From an uncultured Actinomycetes bacterium (GTDB taxonomy: Bacteria; Actinomycetota; Actinomycetes; S36-B12; UBA5976), in contig CAIVPQ010000052.1 of the NCBI GenBank assembly GCA_903907835.1, positions 1-35,754 of the forward strand: DNA of 35,754 nt. Reading direction: 5' to 3'. The notes under the pieces are model-generated. The model did not search any database. It saw nothing but the letters and a program-made list of their open reading frames with translations, and was not told the origin of the DNA. A program made the translations under genes and the position numbers. How positions within the stretch are numbered: position 1 is the stretch's first letter; every line of letters starts with the position of its first letter. Shown here one piece after another: positions 15,508 to 23,655 of this stretch.

Positions 15508-15522
15508 CTAACAATTTAGTTA
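15505..15522. terminator. AT-rich hairpin covering both stop codons between the kinase and aroG
   Basis: TAACTAA (15505-15511) pairs with TTAGTTA (15516-15522) around a four-base loop. The TAA stops of both convergent genes lie within the stem. The stem is AT-rich with no clear T tract, so a weak bidirectional terminator is only a possibility. Confidence 0.3.
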
Positions 15523-16851
15523 AGTGCGTCGGGTGCCTAGCATCTCAGCAACTTGGAACGCTAAATCTAAACTTTGAATTCGATTTAGTCTCGGATCACA
15601 AGCAGTTTCGTATCTAAACGGTAAGTCATCTTCACTCACGCCACTGATACCGCCAAGACATTCAGTAACATCATCACCAGTAAGTTCAATATGGATTCCA
15701 CCTGGATGCGTGCCCATCTGGGCATGTACCTCGAAGAAGCCTCTAACTTCATCAAGAACGTCCTCGAATAATCTGGTTTTGTGACCGCTGGCAGCCTCAC
15801 GGGTATTTCCATGCATAGGATCACAGACCCACAAAACTGGATGATCTGTGTTCTTTACTGTCTCGATGATGCCAGGCAAAACATCGCGAATATTGCCAGC
15901 ACCCATGCGGGTAATAAGCATTAAGCGACCAGGAATGCGGTTTGGGTTCAGGCGTTCTAGAAGGGCCAAAACATCGGCTGGAGTTGTTTTTGGTCCAACC
16001 TTCACTCCGATAGGGTTGCTGATTTTGGCAGCAAAATCTATGTGAGCTCCATCCAATTCCCGTGTGCGCTCTCCAATCCACACAAAGTGGCCAGAAACGT
16101 CATATGGATTTCCAGTTCGTGAGTCGATGCGTGTCAGAGGCTTCTCGTAGTCGAGCAACAAAGCTTCGTGGCTGGCATAGAAATCAACCCGACGGAACTC
16201 TTCGGGATCGGCACCAATAGCCGTCATGAAAGATAGCGCGCGATCAATCTCGCCAGCCATTTCTTCGTAACGTTTTCCTGGTGTTGATTCACTCACAAAA
16301 TCTTGATTCCAAGCGTGCACCTGTCGTAGATCTGCATATCCACCTTGGGTAAAAGCACGAACGAGATTCAAGGCAGCAGCACTTGCGTGGTACACATCAA
16401 CAAGTCGCTTTGGATCAGGAATGCGAGATTCAGGTGTGAAGGCTAGGCCGTTAACCGCGTCGCCACGGTACGAGGGCAACGAGACGCCATCGATTGTTTC
16501 CATACCCGAGCTGCGAGGCTTTCCGTACTGACCGGCAATACGACCGATTTTTACGACTGGAAGTGACGCACCATAAGTTAAAACAATTGCCATTTGCAAT
16601 ACCGTTTTTAGGCGGGCACGAATTGAATCAGCAGTATTTGCGGCAAAGGTTTCAGCGCAGTCACCACCCATTAATACAAAAGCATTGCCCAGTGCGGCTT
16701 CGCCAAGTTTTATCGTTAACTCATCACACTCGCCGGCAAAAACCAAAGGTGGGAGAGCAAGCAGGGTTTCATGAACCTGCTGTAACGCGACAGCATCAGG
16801 CCATTCTGGTTGTTGAGCAGCAGCTAAGTGCGGCCATGTTATTTCAGACAC
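15520..16851 (-). CDS. aroG: Class II 3-deoxy-7-phosphoheptulonate (DAHP) synthase
   Basis: This enzyme condenses phosphoenolpyruvate and erythrose 4-phosphate, the first step of the shikimate pathway. The 443-residue protein is of the plant/mycobacterial class II type: GGDCAETFAANTADSIRARLKTVLQMA with the metal-binding Cys, VVKIGRIAGQYGKPRSS, FYASHEALLLDYEKPLTRID, FVWIGERTRELDGAHIDF, NPIGVKVGPKTTP, and VWVCDPMHGNTREA. GTG at 16851 follows a TAATCT box by six bases, so the mRNA is probably leaderless. It is convergent with the PASTA kinase and divergent from the phosphofructokinase gene, whose sugar-phosphate metabolism feeds the same precursors. Feedback sites cannot be judged by eye. Confidence 0.95.
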   Translation of the reverse strand: MSEITWPHLAAAQQPEWPDAVALQQVHETLLALPPLVFAGECDELTIKLGEAALGNAFVLMGGDCAETFAANTADSIRARLKTVLQMAIVLTYGASLPVVKIGRIAGQYGKPRSSGMETIDGVSLPSYRGDAVNGLAFTPESRIPDPKRLVDVYHASAAALNLVRAFTQGGYADLRQVHAWNQDFVSESTPGKRYEEMAGEIDRALSFMTAIGADPEEFRRVDFYASHEALLLDYEKPLTRIDSRTGNPYDVSGHFVWIGERTRELDGAHIDFAAKISNPIGVKVGPKTTPADVLALLERLNPNRIPGRLMLITRMGAGNIRDVLPGIIETVKNTDHPVLWVCDPMHGNTREAASGHKTRLFEDVLDEVRGFFEVHAQMGTHPGGIHIELTGDDVTECLGGISGVSEDDLPFRYETACDPRLNRIQSLDLAFQVAEMLGTRRT

Positions 16852-16857
16852 CTGTCT

Positions 16858-16863
16858 AGATTA
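16858..16863 (-). promoter_or_regulatory. Leaderless -10 box for aroG (TAATCT, minus strand)
   Basis: On the minus strand TAATCT lies six bases before the GTG of aroG. The same hexamer and spacing occur upstream of crtE and of the mannosyltransferase at 9841. Confidence 0.6.
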
Positions 16864-16934
16864 GTCGCGTTGGGCCGCTATCCATAAATTGCGTTGTGCT
16901 CGGACTCAGTTTCAAGGACAAAAGCGCCCACCGA

Positions 16935-16940
16935 TAGATT
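16935..16940 (+). promoter_or_regulatory. Leaderless -10 box for the PPi-phosphofructokinase gene (TAGATT)
   Basis: TAGATT lies seven bases before the ATG at 16948. It shows that the in-frame upstream codons back to 16894 are most likely promoter, not protein. Confidence 0.55.
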
Positions 16941-16947
16941 TGTTCTC

Positions 16948-18168
16948 ATGACAATTCGCAAAGTAGCTTTATTGACCGCTGGTGGCCTTGCCCCCTGCCT
17001 ATCCTCCGCCGTTGGCGCCTTAATCGAGCAATACACCGCTGTTGCCCCTGATGTTGAAATCATCGCTTACCGCAATGGCTATCACGGCCTTCTACGTGGT
17101 GACTCATTTGTGGTGACCCAAGAGGTTCGAGAAAAGGCACACTTGCTGCAGGATTTTGGTGGAAGTCCAATCGGTAACAGCCGAGTGAAATTGACGAACA
17201 TTGCTGATTGCGTTGCTCGTGGTTTAGTGAAAGAAGGTCAAGATCCTCAACAAGTTGCCGCAGACCAATTGGTTAAAGATGGCGTAGATGTTTTGCACAC
17301 TATTGGTGGCGATGACACCAACACTGCCGCGGCTGACCTCGCTGCATTCTTGGCCAAAAACAACTACGGTCTTGGCGTAGTTGGCCTGCCGAAAACAATT
17401 GACAATGACGTTTTTCCCATTGCACAGTCATTAGGCGCTTGGACTGCAGCAGATGAAGGAGCTCATTACTTCAGCAATGTGGTCTCAGAGCACACCTCTA
17501 ATCCCCGCATGCTGATTGTCCACGAAGTGATGGGTCGTCATTGTGGCTGGCTAACCGCCGCAACCGCATTGAGCTATCGCGATTTATTGGATAAGCAAGA
17601 GTGGCTGGAATCTTTCGGTTTGATTCGAGCACGGCGCGATGTTCATGCCGTTTATGTTCCTGAATTAGATATTGACTTGGAAGCCGAAGCCAGCCGATTG
17701 AGTGGCATCATGGACACTTTAGGGAATGTAAACATATTCCTTTCCGAAGGCGCTGGTGTTGACTCAATTGTCGCTGAACTAAAGAGCCGAGGCGAAGAAG
17801 TTCCAGTAGATCCATTCGGTCACGTCAAAATTGACAAGATAAATCCTGGCGCATGGTTCGCAAATCAATTTGCTCCCATGATTGGCGCGGAAAAAGTTCT
17901 CGTTCAAAAGAGTGGCTACTACGCACGCTCAGCACCTGCCAATGAACGTGATCGTAAACTCATTAGGGATTGCGCGATTGTTGCGGTACAGGCAGCTCTT
18001 GATGGCGTAAGTGGCCTTGTTGGCATGGATGAGAATGCCAACAATGTGATTCGAGCCTGTGAATTCGAACGCGTTGCTGGAGCCAAGGCTTTTGATGTTG
18101 ACCAAGTTTGGTTCACTGAATTGTTGAGCGAAATAGGTCAGCCTAAAGGCGCGACTCTGCACCATTAA
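16948..18168 (+). CDS. pfp: Pyrophosphate-dependent 6-phosphofructokinase
   Basis: This enzyme reversibly phosphorylates fructose 6-phosphate using pyrophosphate, so it can serve both glycolysis and gluconeogenesis. The 406-residue protein has LLTAGGLAPCLSSAVG at the N-terminus, IGGDDTNTAAADLA, where the second Asp of GGDD marks PPi rather than ATP use, LPKTIDNDVFP with the catalytic TIDND motif, and HEVMGRHCGWLTA for substrate binding. The ATG at 16948 is set by TAGATT seven bases upstream and by the protein then starting MTIRKVALLTAGG. It is divergent from aroG and is followed by a strong hairpin terminator. No ATP-type phosphofructokinase is present in the window. Confidence 0.92.
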   Translation: MTIRKVALLTAGGLAPCLSSAVGALIEQYTAVAPDVEIIAYRNGYHGLLRGDSFVVTQEVREKAHLLQDFGGSPIGNSRVKLTNIADCVARGLVKEGQDPQQVAADQLVKDGVDVLHTIGGDDTNTAAADLAAFLAKNNYGLGVVGLPKTIDNDVFPIAQSLGAWTAADEGAHYFSNVVSEHTSNPRMLIVHEVMGRHCGWLTAATALSYRDLLDKQEWLESFGLIRARRDVHAVYVPELDIDLEAEASRLSGIMDTLGNVNIFLSEGAGVDSIVAELKSRGEEVPVDPFGHVKIDKINPGAWFANQFAPMIGAEKVLVQKSGYYARSAPANERDRKLIRDCAIVAVQAALDGVSGLVGMDENANNVIRACEFERVAGAKAFDVDQVWFTELLSEIGQPKGATLHH

Positions 18169-18185
18169 ATCGGGCTAAGTTTTGC

Positions 18186-18230
18186 GATTTGAGTGGGATC
18201 CTGTTTTGACGGGGTTCCACTCAAATCTTT
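18186..18230. terminator. Bidirectional terminator between pfp and the acyltransferase gene
   Basis: GATTTGAGTGG (18186-18196) pairs with CCACTCAAATC (18217-18227). Further GG/CC pairs close the stem inward, and TTT follows the right arm. It lies between two convergent genes and can serve both strands. Confidence 0.75.
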
Positions 18231-18252
18231 GGAACCTATATTCTTAAAAAAC

Positions 18253-18966
18253 TTACTTCGGATTAGCCCGAGAGCGTGAAGCGTACTTATCTACGTACTC
18301 TTGGCCCGACAGTTCCATAATTTTGTAAGTAATTTCATCCGTTAGTGAGCGCAATACAAAACGGTCATCTTCCATCCCGTAGTAACGAGAAAAATCTAGT
18401 GGTTTGCCAATGTTCACTCCAACATCCACACCAAAGTTGGGGCGAACTCGGCCAACTGGCTGGACCTTGTCAGTATTGACCATAGCCACGGGGATAACAG
18501 GAACTCTCGCTTCTAGAGCCATTCGAGCCACACCAGTTTTGCCTCTGTAAAGCCGACCATCTGGAGATCTTGTTCCTTCAGGATAAATGCCTAGAAGATG
18601 ACCTTCGTTAAGCAAGCGCACACCTGTAGATATTGCCGCGGTTCCCGCGTTTCCACCTGTGCGATCTACTGGCACTTGGCCTGCACCTCGGAAAAATGCC
18701 CCTGTAACCTTGCCACGAATACCTGGGGCAGTGAAATATTCCGCTTTTGCTAGGAAAGTTATTTTCCTTGGAACAGCCACTGGGAGAAAAATGGAATCTG
18801 AGAAGGAGAGATGGTTGCTGGCCAAAATAGCAGCACCCTCTTGTGGAATATTTTCCAAGCCCTTTACCCAAGGATGAAAACTAATGTCGATGGCTGGACC
18901 AATAGCAACGCTTTTCAGGAACCGATAAAAACCATCATTTTCTGACACATCTATTACCGTAACCAT
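18253..18966 (-). CDS. plsC: 1-acyl-sn-glycerol-3-phosphate acyltransferase family protein (PlsC type)
   Basis: PlsC-type enzymes transfer an acyl chain to lysophosphatidic acid at the membrane in phospholipid synthesis. The 237-residue protein has the acyltransferase motifs in order: SNHLSFSDS (HxxxxD catalytic pair), FFRGAGQVPVDR, YPEGTRSPDGRLYRGKTGVARMA and VPVIPVAMVNTD. ATG at 18966 is preferred: AATACT lies seven bases upstream on the minus strand, and residues before it show no conserved sequence. Next door, on the other strand, is a long-chain acyl-CoA ligase, and mycobacteria have a similar acyltransferase (Rv2182c, from memory) in this neighbourhood. The acyl acceptor could also be a glycolipid; the family call is firm. 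Confidence 0.87.
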   Translation of the reverse strand: MVTVIDVSENDGFYRFLKSVAIGPAIDISFHPWVKGLENIPQEGAAILASNHLSFSDSIFLPVAVPRKITFLAKAEYFTAPGIRGKVTGAFFRGAGQVPVDRTGGNAGTAAISTGVRLLNEGHLLGIYPEGTRSPDGRLYRGKTGVARMALEARVPVIPVAMVNTDKVQPVGRVRPNFGVDVGVNIGKPLDFSRYYGMEDDRFVLRSLTDEITYKIMELSGQEYVDKYASRSRANPK

Positions 18967-18973
18967 TCGAGCC

Positions 18974-18979
18974 AGTATT
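18974..18979 (-). promoter_or_regulatory. Probable leaderless -10 box for plsC (AATACT, minus strand)
   Basis: Read on the minus strand, TAATACT precedes the ATG at 18966, with the last T seven bases from the start codon. The fit is a little weaker than at neighbouring genes. Confidence 0.4.
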
Positions 18980-19094
18980 ACAAACTTGACACACTCACCG
19001 TGGGCTGAATCCGTTTCCCTTAAGCACAGAATATCAACGAAATATCCACGCAAAAAGGTCCATTACAAAATGTGGGCAATACGCCATTTTCCGC

Positions 19095-19100
19095 TAACCT
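19095..19100 (+). promoter_or_regulatory. Leaderless -10 box for fadD (TAACCT)
   Basis: TAACCT lies six bases before the ATG at 19107. No good -35 box is seen upstream. The 140-base divergent gap from 18967 holds nothing else I can name. Confidence 0.58.
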
Positions 19101-19106
19101 AAATGG

Positions 19107-20927
19107 ATGAGTAGCACGCAGGTCACTGGATTAAAAACCATAAGCGAGCCCAGCTTGGTGCCCCTTCCACCGGTGGGAAACCTATCTGACCACGTAGAAC
19201 ACAATGCGCATCAATTTCCCAGTGCACCAGTCGTTTCAGTGCAAGAAGAAAAAATATGGCGCGATATTTCAAGTTTAGAATTTCAAACCCAGGTTCGAAA
19301 CATAGCTAAGGGGCTTATCGCAGAGGGTATCGAACCGGGACAAAGAATAGCTATTTTTTCACGCACGAATTATCAATGGACACTTGCGGACTACGCGATT
19401 TGGTATGCCGGTGCAGTATCAGTACCAATCTATGAAACTTCATCACCAGAACAGATCGAATGGATGATGACCGATAGTGGCGTTGTTGCCACTTTCTTTG
19501 AAACTCGACGCAATGTTCAAACTTTTGAATCAGTTTCGGCAAATGTTCCTCATATGACGCGGTCATACGTATTCAACGAAAATGTTATTGATGACCTGGC
19601 CCTCAAGGGATTAAGCATTACCGACGGGCAACTTGATGAGCGTCGCAAATTGAACACACATGAAGATATAGCCACCATCATCTATACATCAGGAACGACT
19701 GGGCGCCCGAAAGGATGCATGCTAACTCACGGTAATTTGATGTCGGAATCTGACAATCTAATCGCTGGCATACCTGAAATATTTGCGGTACCCGGAGCCT
19801 CAACTTTGCTTTTCTTGCCCCTTGCACATGTTTTCGGACGAATGATTGAAGTTGCGATGATCCGCTCCCGAGTAACTATTGGTCACTGCCCCAACCCGGC
19901 GTTTCTTTTACAAGAGATGGGATCATTCAAACCAACATTCTTATTGGCAGTTCCTCGCGTGTTTGAAAAAGTATTCAACGGTGCAAGTTCCAAAGCTCAT
20001 AATGCTGGAAAGTTAAAAGGCGCCATCTTTGATCGAGCAACGAGTATCGCAATTAAATATAGTGAAGCGATTTCAGTAGGACAGATCCCGATTTCGCTGC
20101 GCATGCAACATGGCTTTTACGATCGACTGGTCTATTCAAAATTGCGAACAGCAATGGGCGGACGGGTTACCCATGCAATCTCTGGAGGCGCATCGCTAGG
20201 TGAACGGCTTGGACATTATTTTCGTGGCCTAGGTCTTATGGTCCTTGAGGGATATGGTTTAACGGAAACCACCGCTGGTACATCGCTTAACATCCCAGGC
20301 GCTATAAAAATTGGATCGGTTGGTCGCCCGGTTTTTGGCACCTCAATCCGCATTGCTGAAGACGGCGAGATTGAACTCACGGGTGCGCACATCTTTAAGG
20401 GATACTGGCAAAATGCTCAAGCCACAGCAGACACATTCACAAAGGATGGCTGGCTACAAACTGGAGATATCGGGCATTTGGACCAAGATGGATTCCTCTA
20501 CATAACGGGTCGCAAGAAGGAAATCCTGGTGACGAATGGTGGCAAAAATGTTGCTCCAGCAGTTTTAGAAGACCGCCTCAGGGCTAATCCAATTATTAGT
20601 CAGTGTGTAGTTGTTGGGGATGCTCGACCATTTATTGCAGCTTTAATCACCTTAGATACTGATGCCTTGCCCGGGATACTTGCCTCTCATGGTATTGAGA
20701 TGGGCTCCCTGGAAGACCTTGTGAATGACAAGCGAGTCCGCGAAATTGTGCAGGGTGTAGTGAACGTTGCTAATGAGGCAGTTTCCAATTCGGAAGCAAT
20801 TAAGAAATTTGTGATTCTGCCAACTGATTTCACTATTGATAACGGTTATCTAACTCCTAAGATGAGCATCAAGAGACACCTCGTTACTAGTGACTTTGCC
20901 GACCAAATCGCATCACTCTACAAATAG
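19107..20927 (+). CDS. fadD15: Long-chain fatty acid-CoA ligase (FadD15-like, AMP-forming)
   Basis: This enzyme activates fatty acids to acyl-CoA through an acyl-adenylate. The 606-residue protein has the P-loop-like IIYTSGTTGRPKGCMLTHGN, the GYGLTETTAGT adenylate motif, the hinge region WLQTGDIGHLDQDGFLYITGRKKE, and NGGKNVAPAVLEDRL. Length and the NGGKNVAP end match the bacterial long-chain acyl-CoA synthetase group that includes FadD15. ATG at 19107 is fixed by TAACCT six bases upstream. The following GT87 gene starts eight bases after the stop, so the two share an operon. From memory, mycobacterial fadD15 lies next to pimB, and PimB is encoded just downstream here on the other strand, which supports the positional symbol. 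Confidence 0.88.
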   Translation: MSSTQVTGLKTISEPSLVPLPPVGNLSDHVEHNAHQFPSAPVVSVQEEKIWRDISSLEFQTQVRNIAKGLIAEGIEPGQRIAIFSRTNYQWTLADYAIWYAGAVSVPIYETSSPEQIEWMMTDSGVVATFFETRRNVQTFESVSANVPHMTRSYVFNENVIDDLALKGLSITDGQLDERRKLNTHEDIATIIYTSGTTGRPKGCMLTHGNLMSESDNLIAGIPEIFAVPGASTLLFLPLAHVFGRMIEVAMIRSRVTIGHCPNPAFLLQEMGSFKPTFLLAVPRVFEKVFNGASSKAHNAGKLKGAIFDRATSIAIKYSEAISVGQIPISLRMQHGFYDRLVYSKLRTAMGGRVTHAISGGASLGERLGHYFRGLGLMVLEGYGLTETTAGTSLNIPGAIKIGSVGRPVFGTSIRIAEDGEIELTGAHIFKGYWQNAQATADTFTKDGWLQTGDIGHLDQDGFLYITGRKKEILVTNGGKNVAPAVLEDRLRANPIISQCVVVGDARPFIAALITLDTDALPGILASHGIEMGSLEDLVNDKRVREIVQGVVNVANEAVSNSEAIKKFVILPTDFTIDNGYLTPKMSIKRHLVTSDFADQIASLYK

Positions 20928-20935
20928 GAAAAGTT

Positions 20936-22129
20936 TTGAACATTTCTTCACGCGTAATGGCTATCTTTACTGGCTGGGCAATCACACGAGCAATCGCCGT
21001 ATACGCCGCAGTTCAGACGGCTCGTCCTGTTTCGGGATGGCTGGCAGATGTTGCCCTTTACAACTGGTGGGCAGAAAACATTTCCAACGGTCAATTTCCG
21101 CTTAATGATTCAATGTGGCAGTACCCTCCCCTAGCCGCCGTGATTTTTTGTTTCGCTCATTCCCTCGGTCCTGGCTCTGTCGGGTTTGTAGCCTTTGCAC
21201 TGTTGGCAGATTTGGGAATTATGGCCATGATCATGAAACATGCCAAAAAGCTCGCGAACTTAAACCCATTCCCACCATTGATTTGGGTTGCCGCTCCAAT
21301 TTTTATTGGACCAATTATGTTCGGTCGAATGGATATTTTTCCGACATTAGCTATGGTTGCCGCACTAGTTCTCTTTTCCTCACCCAACGCTTTCGGAGCG
21401 CTTGTAGCTCTTGGTGCATTGCTGAAGGTATGGCCAGTTCTTGGTTTAGTTGCCACGCCGCGCGCAACTGCTTCCAAAGTTTTCGCCTCCTTTACCGTGA
21501 CATTCGTGAGTGGGTCGCTGATCATGCTCGCTTGGTGGCCTGGAAGTTTCTCTTTCATCACTGGGCAGCGGGCTAGAGGTTTACAAATCGAATCAGTTGG
21601 CGCTTTGCCTTACATGATTTGGAACGCAGGACCGAAAGATATAAAGATTGAGTTGCTTTATGGTGCAGTCGAAGTCGTTGCATCTGGAACACGGCTTGTC
21701 TGCCTTTTGGTTACGGTAGTTGGTGCTGTACTACTCGGAAATCTTGTTTGGCGTCGATACCGCGGGGCCTTAGAACATGTCGAAGCCAGCGACTTGACCT
21801 TGCTTGCAGTACTAATTTCCATGGTGACAAGTAGAGTGTTGTCGCCGCAATACATAGTCTGGATTGTGGCATTGCTTGCAGTTTGTGCATTCAAGCCACA
21901 ACGTCATTTTGCTTGGATTGCCGGACTGATACTTACCAGTTCACTATGTGGATCAATCATTTATCCAGCTCTGTACATTGAATTTGAAATTGGCAAGTTG
22001 TTGCCAGTCACACTTCATACAATTCGAATCGTGGCCCTAATCGCAGCAACATACCTCTGTTGGTCAAACTTAAAAATCAAACCAGCTGATCAGGGTCGTG
22101 CCCAGAAAGCATCTGCTTTAGTCGGTTAA
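20936..22129 (+). CDS. GT87-family polyprenol-phosphate-mannose mannosyltransferase-like membrane protein
   Basis: This is a GT-C fold membrane protein, probably a mannosyltransferase acting on the outer membrane face (PimE/Rv2181-like, DUF2029). The 397-residue protein has about ten hydrophobic segments. It shows the family pattern DVALYNWWAENI early, then MWQYPPLAAVIF, FGRMDIFPTLAMVAAL, ALLKVWPVLGL and the C-terminal VLSPQYIVWIVAL. The TTG start at 20936 is supported by AGGA (20926-20929) six bases upstream, overlapping the fadD stop codon. Its last 53 bases overlap the end of the convergent pimB gene. The acceptor (phosphatidylinositol mannosides or lipomannan) is inferred from the company of PimB and MptA/MptB-type enzymes. 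Confidence 0.78.
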   Translation: MNISSRVMAIFTGWAITRAIAVYAAVQTARPVSGWLADVALYNWWAENISNGQFPLNDSMWQYPPLAAVIFCFAHSLGPGSVGFVAFALLADLGIMAMIMKHAKKLANLNPFPPLIWVAAPIFIGPIMFGRMDIFPTLAMVAALVLFSSPNAFGALVALGALLKVWPVLGLVATPRATASKVFASFTVTFVSGSLIMLAWWPGSFSFITGQRARGLQIESVGALPYMIWNAGPKDIKIELLYGAVEVVASGTRLVCLLVTVVGAVLLGNLVWRRYRGALEHVEASDLTLLAVLISMVTSRVLSPQYIVWIVALLAVCAFKPQRHFAWIAGLILTSSLCGSIIYPALYIEFEIGKLLPVTLHTIRIVALIAATYLCWSNLKIKPADQGRAQKASALVG

Positions 22130-23261
22130 ATGAATGATCCCAGGTCCAGGATTGCTCAACCCATGCACGGCCGGCAATTCCCATTTCTTTAGCCAATTGC
22201 GGATCATTCAGTAAGTGAATCAGTGCACCAGCTACTGGTTTTTCGTTCCGTGCATCAACAATGAATCCAGTTACTCCCTCAATGACTGCGTCAGGGGCGC
22301 CACCCGAATCTCCCGCAACTACTGGTAATCCTGTTGCAGAAGCTTCAAGATAAACAATTCCTAAACCCTCAACATCCCAACCAGCCGCTCTGGTGCGACA
22401 TGGCATTGCAAAGATGTCGCCCACCGCATACCAAGTCGGCAAATCTTCCTTGCGAACTTTGCCGGTAAGAAAAACATCGTCTTCTATTCCAAGGGCTTTA
22501 ATCCGTTTTTCCAATTGCGGCCTGTATGGACCATCTCCCACGATTAAAAGGGCAACGTCTGGAACTTCTTGCTTGATTAGTGGCATTGCCTCGATAAGAG
22601 TGTCCTGACCTTTACGCGCCATAATTCTTGAGACGCACACAACAACTGGACGATTCTTCAAACCCACTTGATCGCGAAAGGCTTGAGCCAATTCCTTGCG
22701 CCCTGGATTAAATTCATCAGTATCAACACCTGGAGTCAGTTGGCGCAAGTTGCTTGCGTCTTGCGGTTCGAGGGCTGGAGAAATCTTTTTTTGAGTGTAG
22801 GAACCGAGGTACGTTAATCGATCAACATGTTCACCAATACGGTTTAAAGCTTGACGAGTACCAGGAGTTGATGCCCAACCCGCCTCGTGACCATGTGTGA
22901 TTCCGATAATGATTTCGACGCCTAGCTCACGCAATTCTTTGGCTAGCAAACCCAATGGAGCCGCAGCCCCGAAAACAACTCGGGTAATCTTCTTTTGTTC
23001 AATGATGCTGATTGCCTCAAGCAAAGTCGCCTTTTTAGGTAGGAGAATTTCGGTATCCATCCGAACAACGTCCCACGCATTTTGCGAGTCGAATTCCTCG
23101 GCACCCTCAAAGCTTGAAGTCAGTACTGTGACAGAGTCCGCAGAGAACCTTCGTACCATTTCAAAGACAAAAGTCTGAATTCCACCGGGGCGAGGCGGAT
23201 AATCATTCGTTATTACAAGTGTTTGCTCACCAGATACAGATACAGGTGCAGCAGCAATCAC
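22077..23261 (-). CDS. pimB: GDP-mannose-dependent alpha-mannosyltransferase PimB (GT4)
   Basis: PimB' transfers a second mannose from GDP-mannose to phosphatidylinositol monomannoside on the cytoplasmic face. The 394-residue GT-B protein has NDYPPRPGGIQTFVFE in the N-terminal domain, GITHGHEAGWA, LTPGVDTDEFNP, VCVSRIMARKGQDTLIEA with the donor-phosphate Arg/Lys pair, LIVGDGPYRPQLE, and EGLGIVYLEASATGLPVVAGDSGGAPDAV with the Ex7E glutamates. The GTG at 23261 follows the small cysteine-rich gene by 21 bases, so the two are co-transcribed. The AGAGGTG ribosome-site match abuts the start codon, so the precise start is not certain. The family call is firm; the exact step follows from actinobacterial orthologues. 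Confidence 0.87.
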   Translation of the reverse strand: MIAAAPVSVSGEQTLVITNDYPPRPGGIQTFVFEMVRRFSADSVTVLTSSFEGAEEFDSQNAWDVVRMDTEILLPKKATLLEAISIIEQKKITRVVFGAAAPLGLLAKELRELGVEIIIGITHGHEAGWASTPGTRQALNRIGEHVDRLTYLGSYTQKKISPALEPQDASNLRQLTPGVDTDEFNPGRKELAQAFRDQVGLKNRPVVVCVSRIMARKGQDTLIEAMPLIKQEVPDVALLIVGDGPYRPQLEKRIKALGIEDDVFLTGKVRKEDLPTWYAVGDIFAMPCRTRAAGWDVEGLGIVYLEASATGLPVVAGDSGGAPDAVIEGVTGFIVDARNEKPVAGALIHLLNDPQLAKEMGIAGRAWVEQSWTWDHSFNRLKQMLSGHDPDQLV

Positions 23262-23282
23262 ACCTCTATCTTGCCGTATCTT

Positions 23283-23522
23283 TTAGAGACCCACTGCATC
23301 ATCTTGTTCGAGTGAAGCGATGTTGTCGCAGTCAATATTTTTAAGTGAAATTTCTTCCGAGGTCAGCAGGCGTAACGGTGGAACCAAGCCCGCGCTAGCC
23401 AATACCGCAAATGAATCTTTGTGTTCCGCAATTGAGCCACCGATTGGTCCAATCAACAAGGAAACCACGCAATCACCACAGGCAAGATCTCGCATCACAC
23501 AACTTTGACAATCTAATAACAT
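23283..23522 (-). CDS. Small four-cysteine conserved hypothetical protein
   Basis: A 79-residue protein starting MLLDCQSCVM with a CX2CX6CX2C pattern (C5, C8, C15, C18), which looks like a zinc-binding knuckle. It is followed by VVSLLIGPIGG and a hydrophilic tail with one more Cys. Similar short proteins with this cysteine pattern occur in other actinobacteria, to my knowledge without assigned function. ATG at 23522 has GAGGA four bases upstream. Its stop lies 21 bases before pimB, so it is the first gene of a two-gene operon. I do not recognise a function; metal binding is inferred from the cysteines alone. Confidence 0.7.
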   Translation of the reverse strand: MLLDCQSCVMRDLACGDCVVSLLIGPIGGSIAEHKDSFAVLASAGLVPPLRLLTSEEISLKNIDCDNIASLEQDDAVGL

Positions 23523-23619
23523 CTAGTCCTCATTCCTAGCAATTACTAACTAATTTCAAACTAGAAGACGGGTAAGACATATTTCCTAAATCAGACACGC
23601 CGATGATTAGAGCCTTCAA

Positions 23620-23637
23620 AGCGATACACATATCGCT
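23620..23637. promoter_or_regulatory. Perfect inverted repeat AGCGATA-CACA-TATCGCT upstream of the exonuclease/GIY-YIG gene
   Basis: Two seven-base arms (23620-23626 and 23631-23637) pair perfectly around four bases. The right arm covers the place where a -35 box would lie for the -10 at 23656. It is a good candidate operator. It does not match the actinobacterial LexA box (CGAAC-N4-GTTCG type). Confidence 0.42.
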
Positions 23638-23655
23638 CATGTCGCAGCTAAGTTG

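Noticed and set aside
18986-18991. A perfect TTGACA on the plus strand upstream of fadD
   Set aside because: No -10 box lies at the right distance, and fadD already has a TAACCT box next to its start codon, about 100 bases further on.
21115-21576. A 153-codon plus-strand frame within the GT87 gene
   Set aside because: It is in another frame of a well-supported membrane protein gene and its translation has irregular, unstructured composition.
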